A stretch of 64,000 nucleotides of DNA from a candidate division FCPU426 bacterium (GCA_003152075.1 PLZG01000086.1:601-64600), one strand, 5' to 3'; shown: positions 31,593 through 41,641, counted from the first letter of the stretch. The notes: a model not told the origin generated them from the letters alone. A program made the numbers and translations.

Positions 31593-32861
31593 TTATTTTT
31601 CTGCCGCGACCCTATTGCGGCCATTGCTTTTCGCCTCATAAAGCCAATGATCCGCCCTTTTGATCACTTCCTCCGGACTCTTATGGGTTTTTCCTGCGGT
31701 CGCCACCCCAACGCTAACGGTGATATTTACTTTTTTTCCCCTGTTCTCGTCCTTTTGAAAGGGAAATTTAAATCCATTTGCCTTCTGCCTCCGGTTGCCC
31801 CTTAAGGCGAACTTCCGCTTTGCCATCGTGGCCCGGGCCTGGTCCATCATTTCCTCAGCCTTGTCTTTTTGCTTGTCATCAAAAACCACGCAAAACTCCT
31901 CACCGCCATAACGGTAAACCCTGTCCCCCAAATACTCTTGTAAATGCTGGGCAACCATCCTCAAGACGTTATCCCCTTCGGCGTGGCCATAAGTGTCGTT
32001 GAATTTCTTGAAATGGTCTATATCCACCATGGCCAGGGCAAAATTACCCGATAGGGTATGGAGTCTTTCATCCATTGCTTGACGGTTGGGGATTCCCGTT
32101 AGAACGTCCAAATAAACCTTTTGCCAGTACATGTGAAGAATGCAATGCAGGAGTATGAGGGTGATTGTGGTGAATGAGATGATGACGTGAAAATTTGATT
32201 GTTTTGGATCGGTCTGTCCCGTGCTTAAAAGGGCGTCTTGAATGGAGTAGAGAAAAGGGATTTGGGTTGTCATTAAAGCCGTGAGGAATGGCCTTATTTT
32301 AAAATCAGGGGAATAAAAAACCACCAACAAAAATAAAGCGTTTGTTATCCAAGCCAGGTGGGGAATCGACCTTCCTTGGGCAATTGTGGGTGGGCCAGGG
32401 GTCCAGAAGTAAAGCTTTTGATAGGTATCGGGCGTCCAGCTATAAAGACAAACAAATAAGGCGAAGGGAACCGCTGCTAGGATAAAGCGGGTGAGGCTTT
32501 GGTCGCTCCAAAGGCGGCTTTCCCGCAAAAGATAGAGGATGGAAAGGGTTAGGGGGAAAGCCACGCTGACCATTTGTAGGGTATGGATCCGTCCCCCCTC
32601 TGAGATAACAAAAAAATTAGGATGAAGCAAATAGAAGTAAAAACCCAGAAGGAGCAGTGTGGACCAGAAAATACGGGTTTGGTTGATCTGCCAGCCCAAA
32701 ATGGCAATCAAGGAAAGCCCGACATAGGGGGCATAAATCAGGAAATCGGTAATGGCTCTTTGGGAAATCAATTCCCTGTCGAGGGGAGGAAGAAAAGCGA
32801 AGAATAGGGGAACGAAACAAACTAAAAGATAAATCGCCAGCCACCTGGCTTTATCAGACAC
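31593..32861 (-). CDS. Membrane-bound GGDEF diguanylate cyclase
   Basis: Multiple N-terminal TM helices; DVLTGIPNRQAMDERL...MVDIDHFKKFNDTYGHAEGDNVLR...RYGGEEFCVVF. Confidence 0.9.
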   Translation of the reverse strand: MSDKARWLAIYLLVCFVPLFFAFLPPLDRELISQRAITDFLIYAPYVGLSLIAILGWQINQTRIFWSTLLLLGFYFYLLHPNFFVISEGGRIHTLQMVSVAFPLTLSILYLLRESRLWSDQSLTRFILAAVPFALFVCLYSWTPDTYQKLYFWTPGPPTIAQGRSIPHLAWITNALFLLVVFYSPDFKIRPFLTALMTTQIPFLYSIQDALLSTGQTDPKQSNFHVIISFTTITLILLHCILHMYWQKVYLDVLTGIPNRQAMDERLHTLSGNFALAMVDIDHFKKFNDTYGHAEGDNVLRMVAQHLQEYLGDRVYRYGGEEFCVVFDDKQKDKAEEMMDQARATMAKRKFALRGNRRQKANGFKFPFQKDENRGKKVNITVSVGVATAGKTHKSPEEVIKRADHWLYEAKSNGRNRVAAEK

Positions 32862-32953
32862 GTGATTTCCTTGAGGTTTAATTGTGGGTTAAAGCAGGGA
32901 TAATTTAGCCAGCTTTTTTGGATTTGTAAACGAGCGTCAAACTGGGTCGATGA

Positions 32954-33388
32954 CTATTGAACGAAAACTTGGCCGGCAAATGGGGGTGGCTGAGGGGCGC
33001 AAGGTGATCCCCCGTTATTAGATTGGAAAGTGTCTTGGAAATCGATCGTGAGGGGAGCGGAATTAAACTGGTAAGTTACGGCTTGCCCGGGGAATAAAAT
33101 TTTTCCACCCCCTGTACAGCCGTTCGCTGGACCGGTCTGGTCCATTAAAATACTGGAAAAACTACTGCCAGAATAGGTCCAAATTACCTCCGAACCCGCA
33201 GAAATGGTAACGGCCAATGGGTTAAAACCAGAGTTTGTTTCGTCAATAGTAACCCTGACAGGGGTTGAGGTTGGAGTGGCTGTTGGCGGTGGCATAGGAG
33301 TAGTCACGGGATGTTTGTCGCATCCGACATAAGACAGAAAGAACGCAAATAGAATTGCGAATGAAAAAATAATCCCAAAACGTTTCAC
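32954..33388 (-). CDS. Cupredoxin-like lipoprotein lacking copper ligands
   Basis: Signal peptide ending in SYVGC, Pro/Thr-rich linker, SGFNPLAVTISAGSEVIWTYSG cupredoxin-like start. Confidence 0.6.
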   Translation of the reverse strand: MKRFGIIFSFAILFAFFLSYVGCDKHPVTTPMPPPTATPTSTPVRVTIDETNSGFNPLAVTISAGSEVIWTYSGSSFSSILMDQTGPANGCTGGGKILFPGQAVTYQFNSAPLTIDFQDTFQSNNGGSPCAPQPPPFAGQVFVQ

Positions 33389-33501
33389 GAGTTTCTCCTT
33401 GACGGATATTTTACCGCAATGGTGCCAATTATTGAAGAAGAAGCGCTCTGACGATGGAAATCAAAGTTGATCGTTGTACCGGACCAATAAATCAATCTGA
33501 G

Positions 33502-33948
33502 TTATTGGACCACAATGGTTCCATACATGGGGTTTGCTGAGCAGGTCGTGGCACAGGATAGGGTTCCACAAGCATTGTGAATAGAGCAATGATAATTGAA
33601 GTTTCCGGCGGTATTAAAGGTCAGGGTTACCGAATTGCCAGGGCCAGGGCTAGCCGTTAAGGGGTTGTTAGCAGCACAAACCCCGGAACCGTTATCGGGT
33701 AGAACTGTATGCGCCCAGGCATCATTATTGATCCAAACCACTGTGCCCCCGTGAAATATGGTCACGGCGGAAGGGCTATAAACGGAACCCGAAATGGTAA
33801 CGGAAGCGGTCAATGGCGCGGGGGTGGGGGTGGAAGTCGGAACCCCGTAGGTGGTGGGGTAGTGGGGCCCGTCATAGGGACAGCCAATCGAGAGCAAGGA
33901 CATCAAACCAAAGCCGACGCAAATGAAAAAGATTCGAAGACGATTCAT
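33502..33948 (-). CDS. Cupredoxin (plastocyanin/azurin-like) lipoprotein
   Basis: LSIGC lipobox, Pro/Thr linker, SVYSPSAVTIFHGGTVVWINNDAWAHTVLPD ... GNFNYHCSIH...NPMYGTIVVQ (His, Cys, His, Met ligands). Confidence 0.85.
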   Translation of the reverse strand: MNRLRIFFICVGFGLMSLLSIGCPYDGPHYPTTYGVPTSTPTPAPLTASVTISGSVYSPSAVTIFHGGTVVWINNDAWAHTVLPDNGSGVCAANNPLTASPGPGNSVTLTFNTAGNFNYHCSIHNACGTLSCATTCSANPMYGTIVVQ

Positions 33949-34152
33949 GATTACCTCATCCAGGTTGATTAAGTGATAGCGCGTATTATACCAGCTTATT
34001 TCCTCGGGTGAATCTTCATGTCCCAAATAAATATCGCAGTAACTTGGGCGTTAAACGATCAAGTAATACCGCTTGTTCTTGATTAAAGTTGCCTTTACGA
34101 TATCCCCGAAATTAATTAGGACGCCTTTTTACGCCGCTTGGGAGGCAATGGA

Positions 34153-35184
34153 TTGAAACAAGTAAGTTATGAGGACGCTGGAGTTAACATTGAAAAGGGA
34201 AACGAGTCCGTCCAGCGCATTAAAAAACTAGTCAAGAAAACTTTCAATTCCGCCGTGTTGTCTGACATTGGCTTGTTTGGCGGTCTTTTCGAGTTCGATA
34301 CCACCAAATACAAAAAACCCGTACTGGTTTCCTCCACCGACGGTGTGGGAACCAAAACCCAAATCGGCGTCGCCATGAAGAAGTACAAGGGTTTGGGGGC
34401 GGACATTGTCGGGCATTCCATCAATGACATCCTGGTGCAGGGAGCCAAGCCGCTTTTTTTCCTGGATTACCTGGCGGCTGGAAAACTGGACGTGGATGTG
34501 GTGGAACAGATCGTCACCGGTATGGCTGACGAGTGCGTTAAAGCGGGGTTGGTCCTCATTGGAGGGGAAACCGCTGAAATGCCTTCGGTTTACCAGGTGG
34601 GAGATTACGATATTGCCGGAACCATTGTGGGAGTCGTGGAGAAAGACAAGGTTATTCGGGGCCAGAATGTAAGACCAGGAGATGTTTGTCTGGGCCTTCC
34701 TTCCGTATCCCTTCATACAAACGGTTATTCCCTCGCACGTAAGCTTGTAACCGAAGTCGCTGGCTTGAAATACACTGATTATTTACCCGAGTTGGGTGGA
34801 AGCATTGGTGACACCCTTTTGGTTCCTCATAAAAGCTACTATCACGAAATTTACCCCATATTGGATCAGGTTGAGGTTAAGGCTATGGCTCACATAACGG
34901 GTGGGGGGTTGATTGACAACCCTCCCCGAGTGCTTCCGGACGGCTGCCGGATCCGTTTTAAAAAAGGTTCATGGAAAGTCTTGCCGATTTTCCAGTGGTT
35001 AGTCAAAACAGGGAACATCGCAGAGTTTGAGGCTTACCGATCGCTTAATATGGGAGTGGGAATGGTAATCATCGTTGGCAAAAGCGAAGTCGATAAGACC
35101 GTAGCCGCGCTGAAAAAGACCGGTGCCGATCCTTCCGTTATCGGCGAGGTCTTTGCCGGTGAAAAAGGTGTTGAATTTGTGTAA
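34153..35184 (+). CDS. purM: Phosphoribosylformylglycinamidine cyclo-ligase
   Basis: VSYEDAGVNIEKGNESVQRIKKLVK, PVLVSSTDGVGTKTQIG, MAHITGGGLIDNPPRVLPDG. TTG 34153 has GGAGG 7 nt upstream. Confidence 0.97.
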   Translation: MKQVSYEDAGVNIEKGNESVQRIKKLVKKTFNSAVLSDIGLFGGLFEFDTTKYKKPVLVSSTDGVGTKTQIGVAMKKYKGLGADIVGHSINDILVQGAKPLFFLDYLAAGKLDVDVVEQIVTGMADECVKAGLVLIGGETAEMPSVYQVGDYDIAGTIVGVVEKDKVIRGQNVRPGDVCLGLPSVSLHTNGYSLARKLVTEVAGLKYTDYLPELGGSIGDTLLVPHKSYYHEIYPILDQVEVKAMAHITGGGLIDNPPRVLPDGCRIRFKKGSWKVLPIFQWLVKTGNIAEFEAYRSLNMGVGMVIIVGKSEVDKTVAALKKTGADPSVIGEVFAGEKGVEFV

Positions 35185-35207
35185 GCCCGTCTGAAGGATA
35201 GCCTCCC

Positions 35208-37283
35208 TTGGAGAACCCCCAAAAGCCTTCGCAGGGGCTGACTCATCCACTCACTGGCTGGCTAATTCCTCCGCTCAACGGTTGGCCCTTGGCCCTCGAC
35301 CGTGCTCCCTTGTTTCTCTCGGTTCTCCTACTTTTCTCTATTCCGTTTATCACCCAAATTGAGGGGGCTGATCCCCTCTATCCCAAATTGGCGCTCACCC
35401 AAATCCTGATTTCGCTCATGCTTTGCGTGTGGGCTTTGAAAATCCTGCTCACGGGACAGCTCATTTGGGTGCAAACAAAAGCCCATTTATTTCTCGGGGC
35501 CTTGATGGGTTGGGTTTTAATTACCATTATTTTTTCACAGTATTCAGGGGTTGGATGGATAGCCCTCAATCATTGGGTTTGTTTTCCGCTTTGGTACCTG
35601 CTTCTAACTTTGACCATAGTTGAAGCGTGGAAAGCGGAAAACATCATCATTGTTTTCCTCCTGGCGGGATTAGGAACCAGCGGTTGGGCCATCCGCCAAG
35701 CCCTCGGCTTGGGCGGCGGGGTCTGGCTTCAAATTGTGAAAAACCAGTTTGGCGGACGGGTAACAGCCGGGATGGGGAACCCTGATTTTTTATCGGGTTA
35801 CCTTCTTTTGGTTTGGCCCCTGGCCTTGGCTTTGTTTGTCCGCTCCCGACATTTGGTAACAAGGGTGTTTTGGTCCGGGGTGATGGTTCTAAGCCTTGCT
35901 TCCATTCTTTGGGCCGGAAGCAAGGCGGGTTGGCTGGGTTTGGTGCTGGGGGCTTTGGTTTTCGCTTTTTGTTATTTTGGCCGTGGCGCGATAGGAAAAT
36001 CCGGTTTAAAAATTTTGGCCATCGCGGTGTTGACCATTTTCATTTCGCTTTTCTTCACGCCTATGTCCAACCGTTTGAAAGGTTTGGCCGATCCCCAAAA
36101 TGAATCGACATGGTTCAGGGCAACCGTATGGAAAGGCGTGGTGGAAATGATAAAGGCCCATCCTTTTACAGGAACAGGGTTCGGGACTTTTGAAACAGCC
36201 TATCCGGCCTACCGGCCCGCCTCGCTCATGATGCGTCAAACCCAAAGAAGCTACGCCGTGGATCACGCCCACAACTGGATTCTCGAATGGACGGCTGAAA
36301 CGGGCTTCTTGGGGTTGGCTCTTTTGCTTGGCTTTTGGTGGTGTGTACTGGCCCAATGGTGGAAACTTTTTTCCGCTAACGCCATTCCCCGGACATTGGG
36401 CGCGGGGGTCTTTGCCGCCTTTGCTGGGGTAGCCATCGACAATCTTTTTGACGTCAATAGTTACTTGCCCAGTACCCTTGTTCCCCTTTTGATGTTGGCG
36501 GCCCTGCCGGTGGCCCTGTCCCAGAGGTTTTATCGGATGCAGGGTTTTCCGATTCAATACAAAGAGTTCGACCTCTCGGCCAAGAGGATTTACCTTTTAC
36601 CCTTGGCCCTTTTGGTCGCGGGGTTGGCCGTCCTTCAAATAAAGGGAGCTTTTCAGGGCCAGTTAGCCGACGTGGAGTTGAAAAAAGCGGCCTCGGCTTC
36701 CCAGTTGGGGAAATGGGACGAGGCCATCGCCTTTTATAACAATACTTTGGGCATGGATCCCCGGAATATCACGGCCAGGTATTTCAGGAGCTCGGTTTTT
36801 TTTGATCGGGGCAAGGAGGGGGATATGGAAAAGGCTCTAGCTGATTTAGAGGCCGTAAGCAAGGTGGCCCCCGATTATGTCCTGCTCCATTTTAAAAAAT
36901 ACGAGGTGTTAAGCCAGTTAAACCGTTTAGAGGAAGCCGAGACCGAGTTGAAGAGGGCCGTGAGCTTGGACCCCATGCTGATTTTTCTGCTGGATGATTT
37001 TAAGAAGGCTCGCGACTTGACCTCGGAGGGTAAATTTTCCATGGCGTTTGTCCTGTATCAAAATTTATATTTGGATTATCCTACCTGCGTTCCAAAGATC
37101 ATCGACTACGCCAACTGTTTTGCGCTCACCCACGAATACGCCTCGGCCATCAATCTTTACCGCCACGCTTTGGAATTAGACCCTGGCAACGTCAAAGCCC
37201 TTTATGATTTGCGAAAGGTTTATGAAGCCCAGAAAAAGGTTGGGGATTCAAAGAGAAATGTGTTTGGACACGAATTGAATTGA
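35208..37283 (+). CDS. O-antigen ligase-like polytopic membrane protein with C-terminal TPR repeats
   Basis: Many TM segments, Wzy_C-like AGSKAGWLGL and DHAHNWILEWTAETGFLGL, then TPR units to the C-terminus. Confidence 0.85.
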   Translation: MENPQKPSQGLTHPLTGWLIPPLNGWPLALDRAPLFLSVLLLFSIPFITQIEGADPLYPKLALTQILISLMLCVWALKILLTGQLIWVQTKAHLFLGALMGWVLITIIFSQYSGVGWIALNHWVCFPLWYLLLTLTIVEAWKAENIIIVFLLAGLGTSGWAIRQALGLGGGVWLQIVKNQFGGRVTAGMGNPDFLSGYLLLVWPLALALFVRSRHLVTRVFWSGVMVLSLASILWAGSKAGWLGLVLGALVFAFCYFGRGAIGKSGLKILAIAVLTIFISLFFTPMSNRLKGLADPQNESTWFRATVWKGVVEMIKAHPFTGTGFGTFETAYPAYRPASLMMRQTQRSYAVDHAHNWILEWTAETGFLGLALLLGFWWCVLAQWWKLFSANAIPRTLGAGVFAAFAGVAIDNLFDVNSYLPSTLVPLLMLAALPVALSQRFYRMQGFPIQYKEFDLSAKRIYLLPLALLVAGLAVLQIKGAFQGQLADVELKKAASASQLGKWDEAIAFYNNTLGMDPRNITARYFRSSVFFDRGKEGDMEKALADLEAVSKVAPDYVLLHFKKYEVLSQLNRLEEAETELKRAVSLDPMLIFLLDDFKKARDLTSEGKFSMAFVLYQNLYLDYPTCVPKIIDYANCFALTHEYASAINLYRHALELDPGNVKALYDLRKVYEAQKKVGDSKRNVFGHELN

Positions 37284-37310
37284 TGGTGGTTTTAAGATTT
37301 TTTTCCCCTC

Positions 37311-37341
37311 GCCCCTTGCGGGAGAGGGTAGGGTGAGGGGT
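37311..37341. repeat. REP-like palindrome CCCCTCGCCCCTTGCGGGAGAGGGTAGGGTGAGGGG
   Basis: CCCTCGCCC/GGGAGAGGG imperfect stem in purM-ligase/purN gap; resembles a dispersed palindrome common in bacterial intergenic DNA. Confidence 0.5.
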
Positions 37342-37382
37342 GGCTTCGCACGCAGTCGTTATCAACGATTAGGGGTATCAAA

Positions 37383-38006
37383 TTGATTAAAATCGCAATT
37401 TTTGCCTCAGGGGGTGGTTCCAACCTCCAAGCCCTGATTGATGCCCAGGATGTGGGCCTGTTTAAGGGCAAAATCGCATTGATTTTCTCCAATGTGCCTG
37501 AATCTGGCGCCATGGAAAAGGGCGAGAATGAGCGCATCGAATCGGTTGCCATCGCTAGCAAAGGATACCCGGGTAGCCGGGAAGAATACGATGCCGAGGT
37601 CTTACGCCTGTGCGAGTCAAAGAAGATTGACCTGGTCTGCTTAGCTGGGTATATGCGTATCCTGACGCCGGTTCTGATAAAGCCATACCTCTATAAGATG
37701 ATGAACATCCACCCAGGTTTGCTCCCCATGTTCGGTGGTGAGGGAATGTATGGCCACCATGTGCATGAGGCCGTAATTACGGCGAAAGAGAATGAATCGG
37801 GCGCCACTGTGCATTTTGTTACTGAAGGTGTTGATGCGGGACCAATTATTCTTCAGGGAAACGTGAAGGTTCAGTCGAATGATACACCCGAAACTCTTGC
37901 TGAGAGGGTTTTGAAAGTGGAGCATCAAATTTATCCCGAGGCAGTAAGGCTGTTTTGTGAGGGGAAGATTAAAGTTGTTGATGGTCGGGTTCGAATTCTA
38001 AATTGA
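37383..38006 (+). CDS. purN: Phosphoribosylglycinamide formyltransferase
   Basis: IAIFASGGGSNLQALIDA, LVCLAGYMRILTPVLI, MMNIHPGLLPMFGGEGMYGHHVHEAV. Confidence 0.97.
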   Translation: MIKIAIFASGGGSNLQALIDAQDVGLFKGKIALIFSNVPESGAMEKGENERIESVAIASKGYPGSREEYDAEVLRLCESKKIDLVCLAGYMRILTPVLIKPYLYKMMNIHPGLLPMFGGEGMYGHHVHEAVITAKENESGATVHFVTEGVDAGPIILQGNVKVQSNDTPETLAERVLKVEHQIYPEAVRLFCEGKIKVVDGRVRILN

Positions 38007-38015
38007 GGAGCGGAC

Positions 38016-39590
38016 ATGGCAGAAGATAAAGTGAAAATCAAACGGGCTTTATTGAGCGTTTCGGACAAAGCGGGACTCATTGAATTTGCGAAGGAACTGG
38101 TTGCCAATGGTGTGGAACTTATTTCCACAGGTGGAACGGCCAAGGCCATCAAGGATGCTGGACTACCCGTCAAGGATATCTCCGAAGTTACAGGATTCCC
38201 CGAAATGTTGGACGGGAGGGTCAAGACTCTGCACCCGGTGGTACATGGGGGCTTGCTATCCCTGCGGGATAATAAAGAACACATGGATACCATTGCCAAG
38301 CACAACATCAAGCCCATCGACCTGGTTTGTGTGAACCTATATCCCTTTGAAGCCACCATTTCCAAACCCAACGTGGAATTGGACCATGCTATCGAAAATA
38401 TTGATATTGGCGGGCCTTCTATGATTCGATCTGCCTCCAAAAATTACCGAAGCGTGACAGTGATTGTGTCGCCTGCACGCTATGCCGACGTTATCAAGGA
38501 AATGAAAGAGAATGACGGCGCGACAACCTTCAAATTACGTCAGGAATTAGCCATTGAGGCCTTTGGAAACACTTCTCGTTATGACGGGATGATTCATGAG
38601 TATCTACACAAGCGGTTATCCGAGAAGAAGTGGCCCGATGTTTTCACTTTGTCGGGAATAAAGCTTCAGGAAATGCGCTATGGAGAGAATCCACACCAGC
38701 CAGCCGCATTCTATAAAGATCGGGCGAATAACATGCCAACTATCGTTAATGGTAAGCAGTTACAGGGCAAAGAGCTTTCGTACAACAACATTATGGACGC
38801 TGATTCGGCCCTGATGATCGTGAAGGAGTTTGATGAGCCTGCAGCCACCATTATTAAGCACACTAACCCCTGTGGAACGGCTATAGGTAAAGATGTTCAA
38901 GACGCCTTCGTTAAAGCCCTTGAAGCCGATCCCTTGTCTGCTTTTGGGGGTATTGTGGCGGTCAATCGCCCGGTTGATGAGAAGACCGCTCAGATTATTT
39001 TAGAAAAGCTCAGTTTCTTTGAAATCATGTTAGCCCCTTCTTTTGACGCGGGTGCGTTGAAAGCGTTCGAAGCCCGTAAAAATCTCCGAGTTATGACTTT
39101 GGAAGGTTTAGGCAAATCAAAAGAAATAGTACCGGGATACCATTTGCGCCGGGTAGAAGGTGGATTCCTAGTGCAGGAATTTGACCAGGCCGTGGAAGAT
39201 AAGGCGCTCTATAAGGTTGTCTCCGAAAAACAACCCGATCCTAAATTGGCCAAGGAAATGGAATTTGGTTGGAAGCTGGTAAAACATGTGAAGTCTAATG
39301 CCATCGTTTTGGTGAAGGATGGAGTTTCAGTTGGGGTAGGCGCCGGTCAAATGAACCGGGTGGGTTCATTGGTCATCGCTATCCAACAGGCGGGGGACAA
39401 AGCCAAGGGAAGTGTGATGGCTTCCGACGCTCTCTTGCCGTTTCGGGATTCGGTAGATGCCTGCGCCAAAGCGGGAATCGTGGCCATCATTCAAACTGGT
39501 GGAAGCGTGCGAGATAAAGAAGTAATCGAAGCCGCTAATCAGCATGGTATTCCGATGATCTTTACTAGCTACAGACACTTTAAACACTAA
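38016..39590 (+). CDS. purH: Bifunctional AICAR transformylase/IMP cyclohydrolase
   Basis: ALLSVSDKAGLIEFAKEL, GRVKTLHPVVHGGLL, IIKHTNPCGTAIG. Confidence 0.97.
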   Translation: MAEDKVKIKRALLSVSDKAGLIEFAKELVANGVELISTGGTAKAIKDAGLPVKDISEVTGFPEMLDGRVKTLHPVVHGGLLSLRDNKEHMDTIAKHNIKPIDLVCVNLYPFEATISKPNVELDHAIENIDIGGPSMIRSASKNYRSVTVIVSPARYADVIKEMKENDGATTFKLRQELAIEAFGNTSRYDGMIHEYLHKRLSEKKWPDVFTLSGIKLQEMRYGENPHQPAAFYKDRANNMPTIVNGKQLQGKELSYNNIMDADSALMIVKEFDEPAATIIKHTNPCGTAIGKDVQDAFVKALEADPLSAFGGIVAVNRPVDEKTAQIILEKLSFFEIMLAPSFDAGALKAFEARKNLRVMTLEGLGKSKEIVPGYHLRRVEGGFLVQEFDQAVEDKALYKVVSEKQPDPKLAKEMEFGWKLVKHVKSNAIVLVKDGVSVGVGAGQMNRVGSLVIAIQQAGDKAKGSVMASDALLPFRDSVDACAKAGIVAIIQTGGSVRDKEVIEAANQHGIPMIFTSYRHFKH

Positions 39591-39604
39591 CCCCGGAGGG
39601 TTTT

Positions 39605-40870
39605 GTGGACATTCTTGTAGTTGGTAGCGGTGGCCGGGAGCACGCTATGTGCTGGGCCCTGTCGAAATCCAAACGCCAACCGAAACTTTTTTGCGCCCCA
39701 GGTAATGCTGGAATTGCTGAATTGGCAGAGTGTGTGGATATCAAGGTTGTGGATATCTCCGGCCTGGTGAATTGGTGCAAAGAACATAAACCCACCCTGA
39801 TTGTGATTGGCCCAGAGATTCCACTGTGTCTGGGTTTAGCCGATGAGTTAATCAAGGAAGGTTTCCAGGTTTTTGGTCCCACAAAGGACGGGGCTCAAAT
39901 GGAAGGTAGTAAGGATTTCACTAAAAAAATCCTGTTGGATAACCATATTCCCACCGCCAAAGCCGCAACCTTTACCGACTACGAGGGTGCCCTTTCCTAC
40001 GTTCGCTCACAAGGCGCTCCGATTGTTATTAAAGCCGATGGATTAGCTGCTGGAAAGGGAGTGACTGTCTGCGAAACCGTTGCCCAAGCCGAGGCGGCTC
40101 TGGAAGAATCAATGAACAAGAAGGTCTTCGGGGCGGCTGGTAATAAGGTAGTCATCGAGGAGTTCCTTGAGGGGGAAGAGGCCTCCATACTGGCCTTTGT
40201 GGACGGTGAAAGCATCATCCCCATGGTGAGCGCTCAAGACCACAAGCGTGTATTTGATGGGGACACGGGTCCCAATACGGGCGGCATGGGTGCCTACTCA
40301 CCGGCTCCGGTCATTACCGAAAAACTAAATGCCGAAATCTTGGAAAAAATCTTAAAACCAACGGTTGCGGCTTTAAAAAAAATGGGGATTACTTACAAAG
40401 GAGTTCTCTACGCGGGCTTGATGATTACCAAAGAAGGTCCTAAGGTGATTGAGTATAACTGCCGCTTTGGGGATCCCGAGACTCAGGTGGTTTTGCCTAG
40501 GTTGAAGACTGATTTTGTGAACATCTGCATGGCAGTGGCACAGGGGAAGCTTTCCCATTTGAAGATCGAATGGGATGAAAGACCCGCCGCCTGCGTAGTA
40601 ATGGCTTCGGAGGGCTATCCGGGGAATTATCCCAAGGGAAAGGTCATTACAGGCTTGGCAGAAGCAAAGAAGAAAAGTAACGTCTCTGTTTTTCACGCAG
40701 GAACGGCCTTAAAAGACGGAAAAGTTGTTACCTCGGGCGGTCGGGTACTTTGTGTAACTGGGGTAGGGAAGAACATTAAAGAAGCCCTTGAAAATGCCTA
40801 TAGTGGAGTAAAAGAGATTCGTTTCGATGGCGCCCATTACCGGAAGGATATCGGTTGGCGAGCGAGATAA
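39605..40870 (+). CDS. purD: Phosphoribosylamine--glycine ligase
   Basis: ILVVGSGGREHAMCWAL, KADGLAAGKGVTVCETV, DHKRVFDGDTGPNTGGMGAYSPAP. Confidence 0.98.
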   Translation: MDILVVGSGGREHAMCWALSKSKRQPKLFCAPGNAGIAELAECVDIKVVDISGLVNWCKEHKPTLIVIGPEIPLCLGLADELIKEGFQVFGPTKDGAQMEGSKDFTKKILLDNHIPTAKAATFTDYEGALSYVRSQGAPIVIKADGLAAGKGVTVCETVAQAEAALEESMNKKVFGAAGNKVVIEEFLEGEEASILAFVDGESIIPMVSAQDHKRVFDGDTGPNTGGMGAYSPAPVITEKLNAEILEKILKPTVAALKKMGITYKGVLYAGLMITKEGPKVIEYNCRFGDPETQVVLPRLKTDFVNICMAVAQGKLSHLKIEWDERPAACVVMASEGYPGNYPKGKVITGLAEAKKKSNVSVFHAGTALKDGKVVTSGGRVLCVTGVGKNIKEALENAYSGVKEIRFDGAHYRKDIGWRAR

Positions 40871-40963
40871 ATCTTAATTTACTACTGAAAATTAAGCGTT
40901 TCTCTGAGAAAATTGACTATGTAACCTGTTAGGTGAACGAAGTGGAAGGGCAACTGAAAGAAA

Positions 40964-41629
40964 ATGGAAAAGAACATGAGTGAAAAAACCAACATAAAAT
41001 CGCTTCCTTATTCCCCCGCTAATCTTCAGCAAGTGGCAAAGATTATCAAAGAGGGCGGAATAGCCATTTTCCCTACGGATACGGTTTATGATATTGGCTG
41101 TTCAGTGAAAAAGCCTGAGGCTTTAAAGAGAGTATTTAAAATCAAGGACAGGCCTTTGAGCCAGTCCCTTTCCATCCTTATTTCACGTCCCGAGGTAGCC
41201 CTGGAAATCGCCGATTTCAAGGACAAGGATCTTGATCTACTTAGGAAAATTTGGCCAGGCCCTTGGACACTCATCACAAAAGCCAAGGTGAACTTAGCCC
41301 AGGGGGGTGTTGGACCCGATGGCTCGGTTGCCCTTCGCTGCCCCGACCATGGCATTGCCTTGGAATTGCTTCGTACCGCTGGGGATACGCTGGCCGTTTC
41401 TAGTGCTAATTTTTCCGGAGGGAAAAGTCCTGTCCGGTTTGATGAAATCGACCCCGAAATCCTGGACCAGGTGGATGCGGCTTTAGACGCGGGTGTTTGT
41501 CCCTTAGGCGGGGAAACTGCCATTGCGCGTATCGAGAAAAAAAGAATTTCGATTGTCCGTACGGGTTGTGTGTCTAAAGACGAAGTAGCGAGAATAGAGA
41601 CTCTTTTATCCCAGTTGATTTCCGACTAA
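40964..41629 (+). CDS. tsaC: L-threonylcarbamoyladenylate synthase (Sua5/YciO/YrdC)
   Basis: GGIAIFPTDTVYDIGCSVKKPEALKRVFKIKDRPLSQSLSILIS; SSANFSGGKSP. Confidence 0.92.
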   Translation: MEKNMSEKTNIKSLPYSPANLQQVAKIIKEGGIAIFPTDTVYDIGCSVKKPEALKRVFKIKDRPLSQSLSILISRPEVALEIADFKDKDLDLLRKIWPGPWTLITKAKVNLAQGGVGPDGSVALRCPDHGIALELLRTAGDTLAVSSANFSGGKSPVRFDEIDPEILDQVDAALDAGVCPLGGETAIARIEKKRISIVRTGCVSKDEVARIETLLSQLISD

Positions 41630-41641
41630 CTTAATCCCTTT

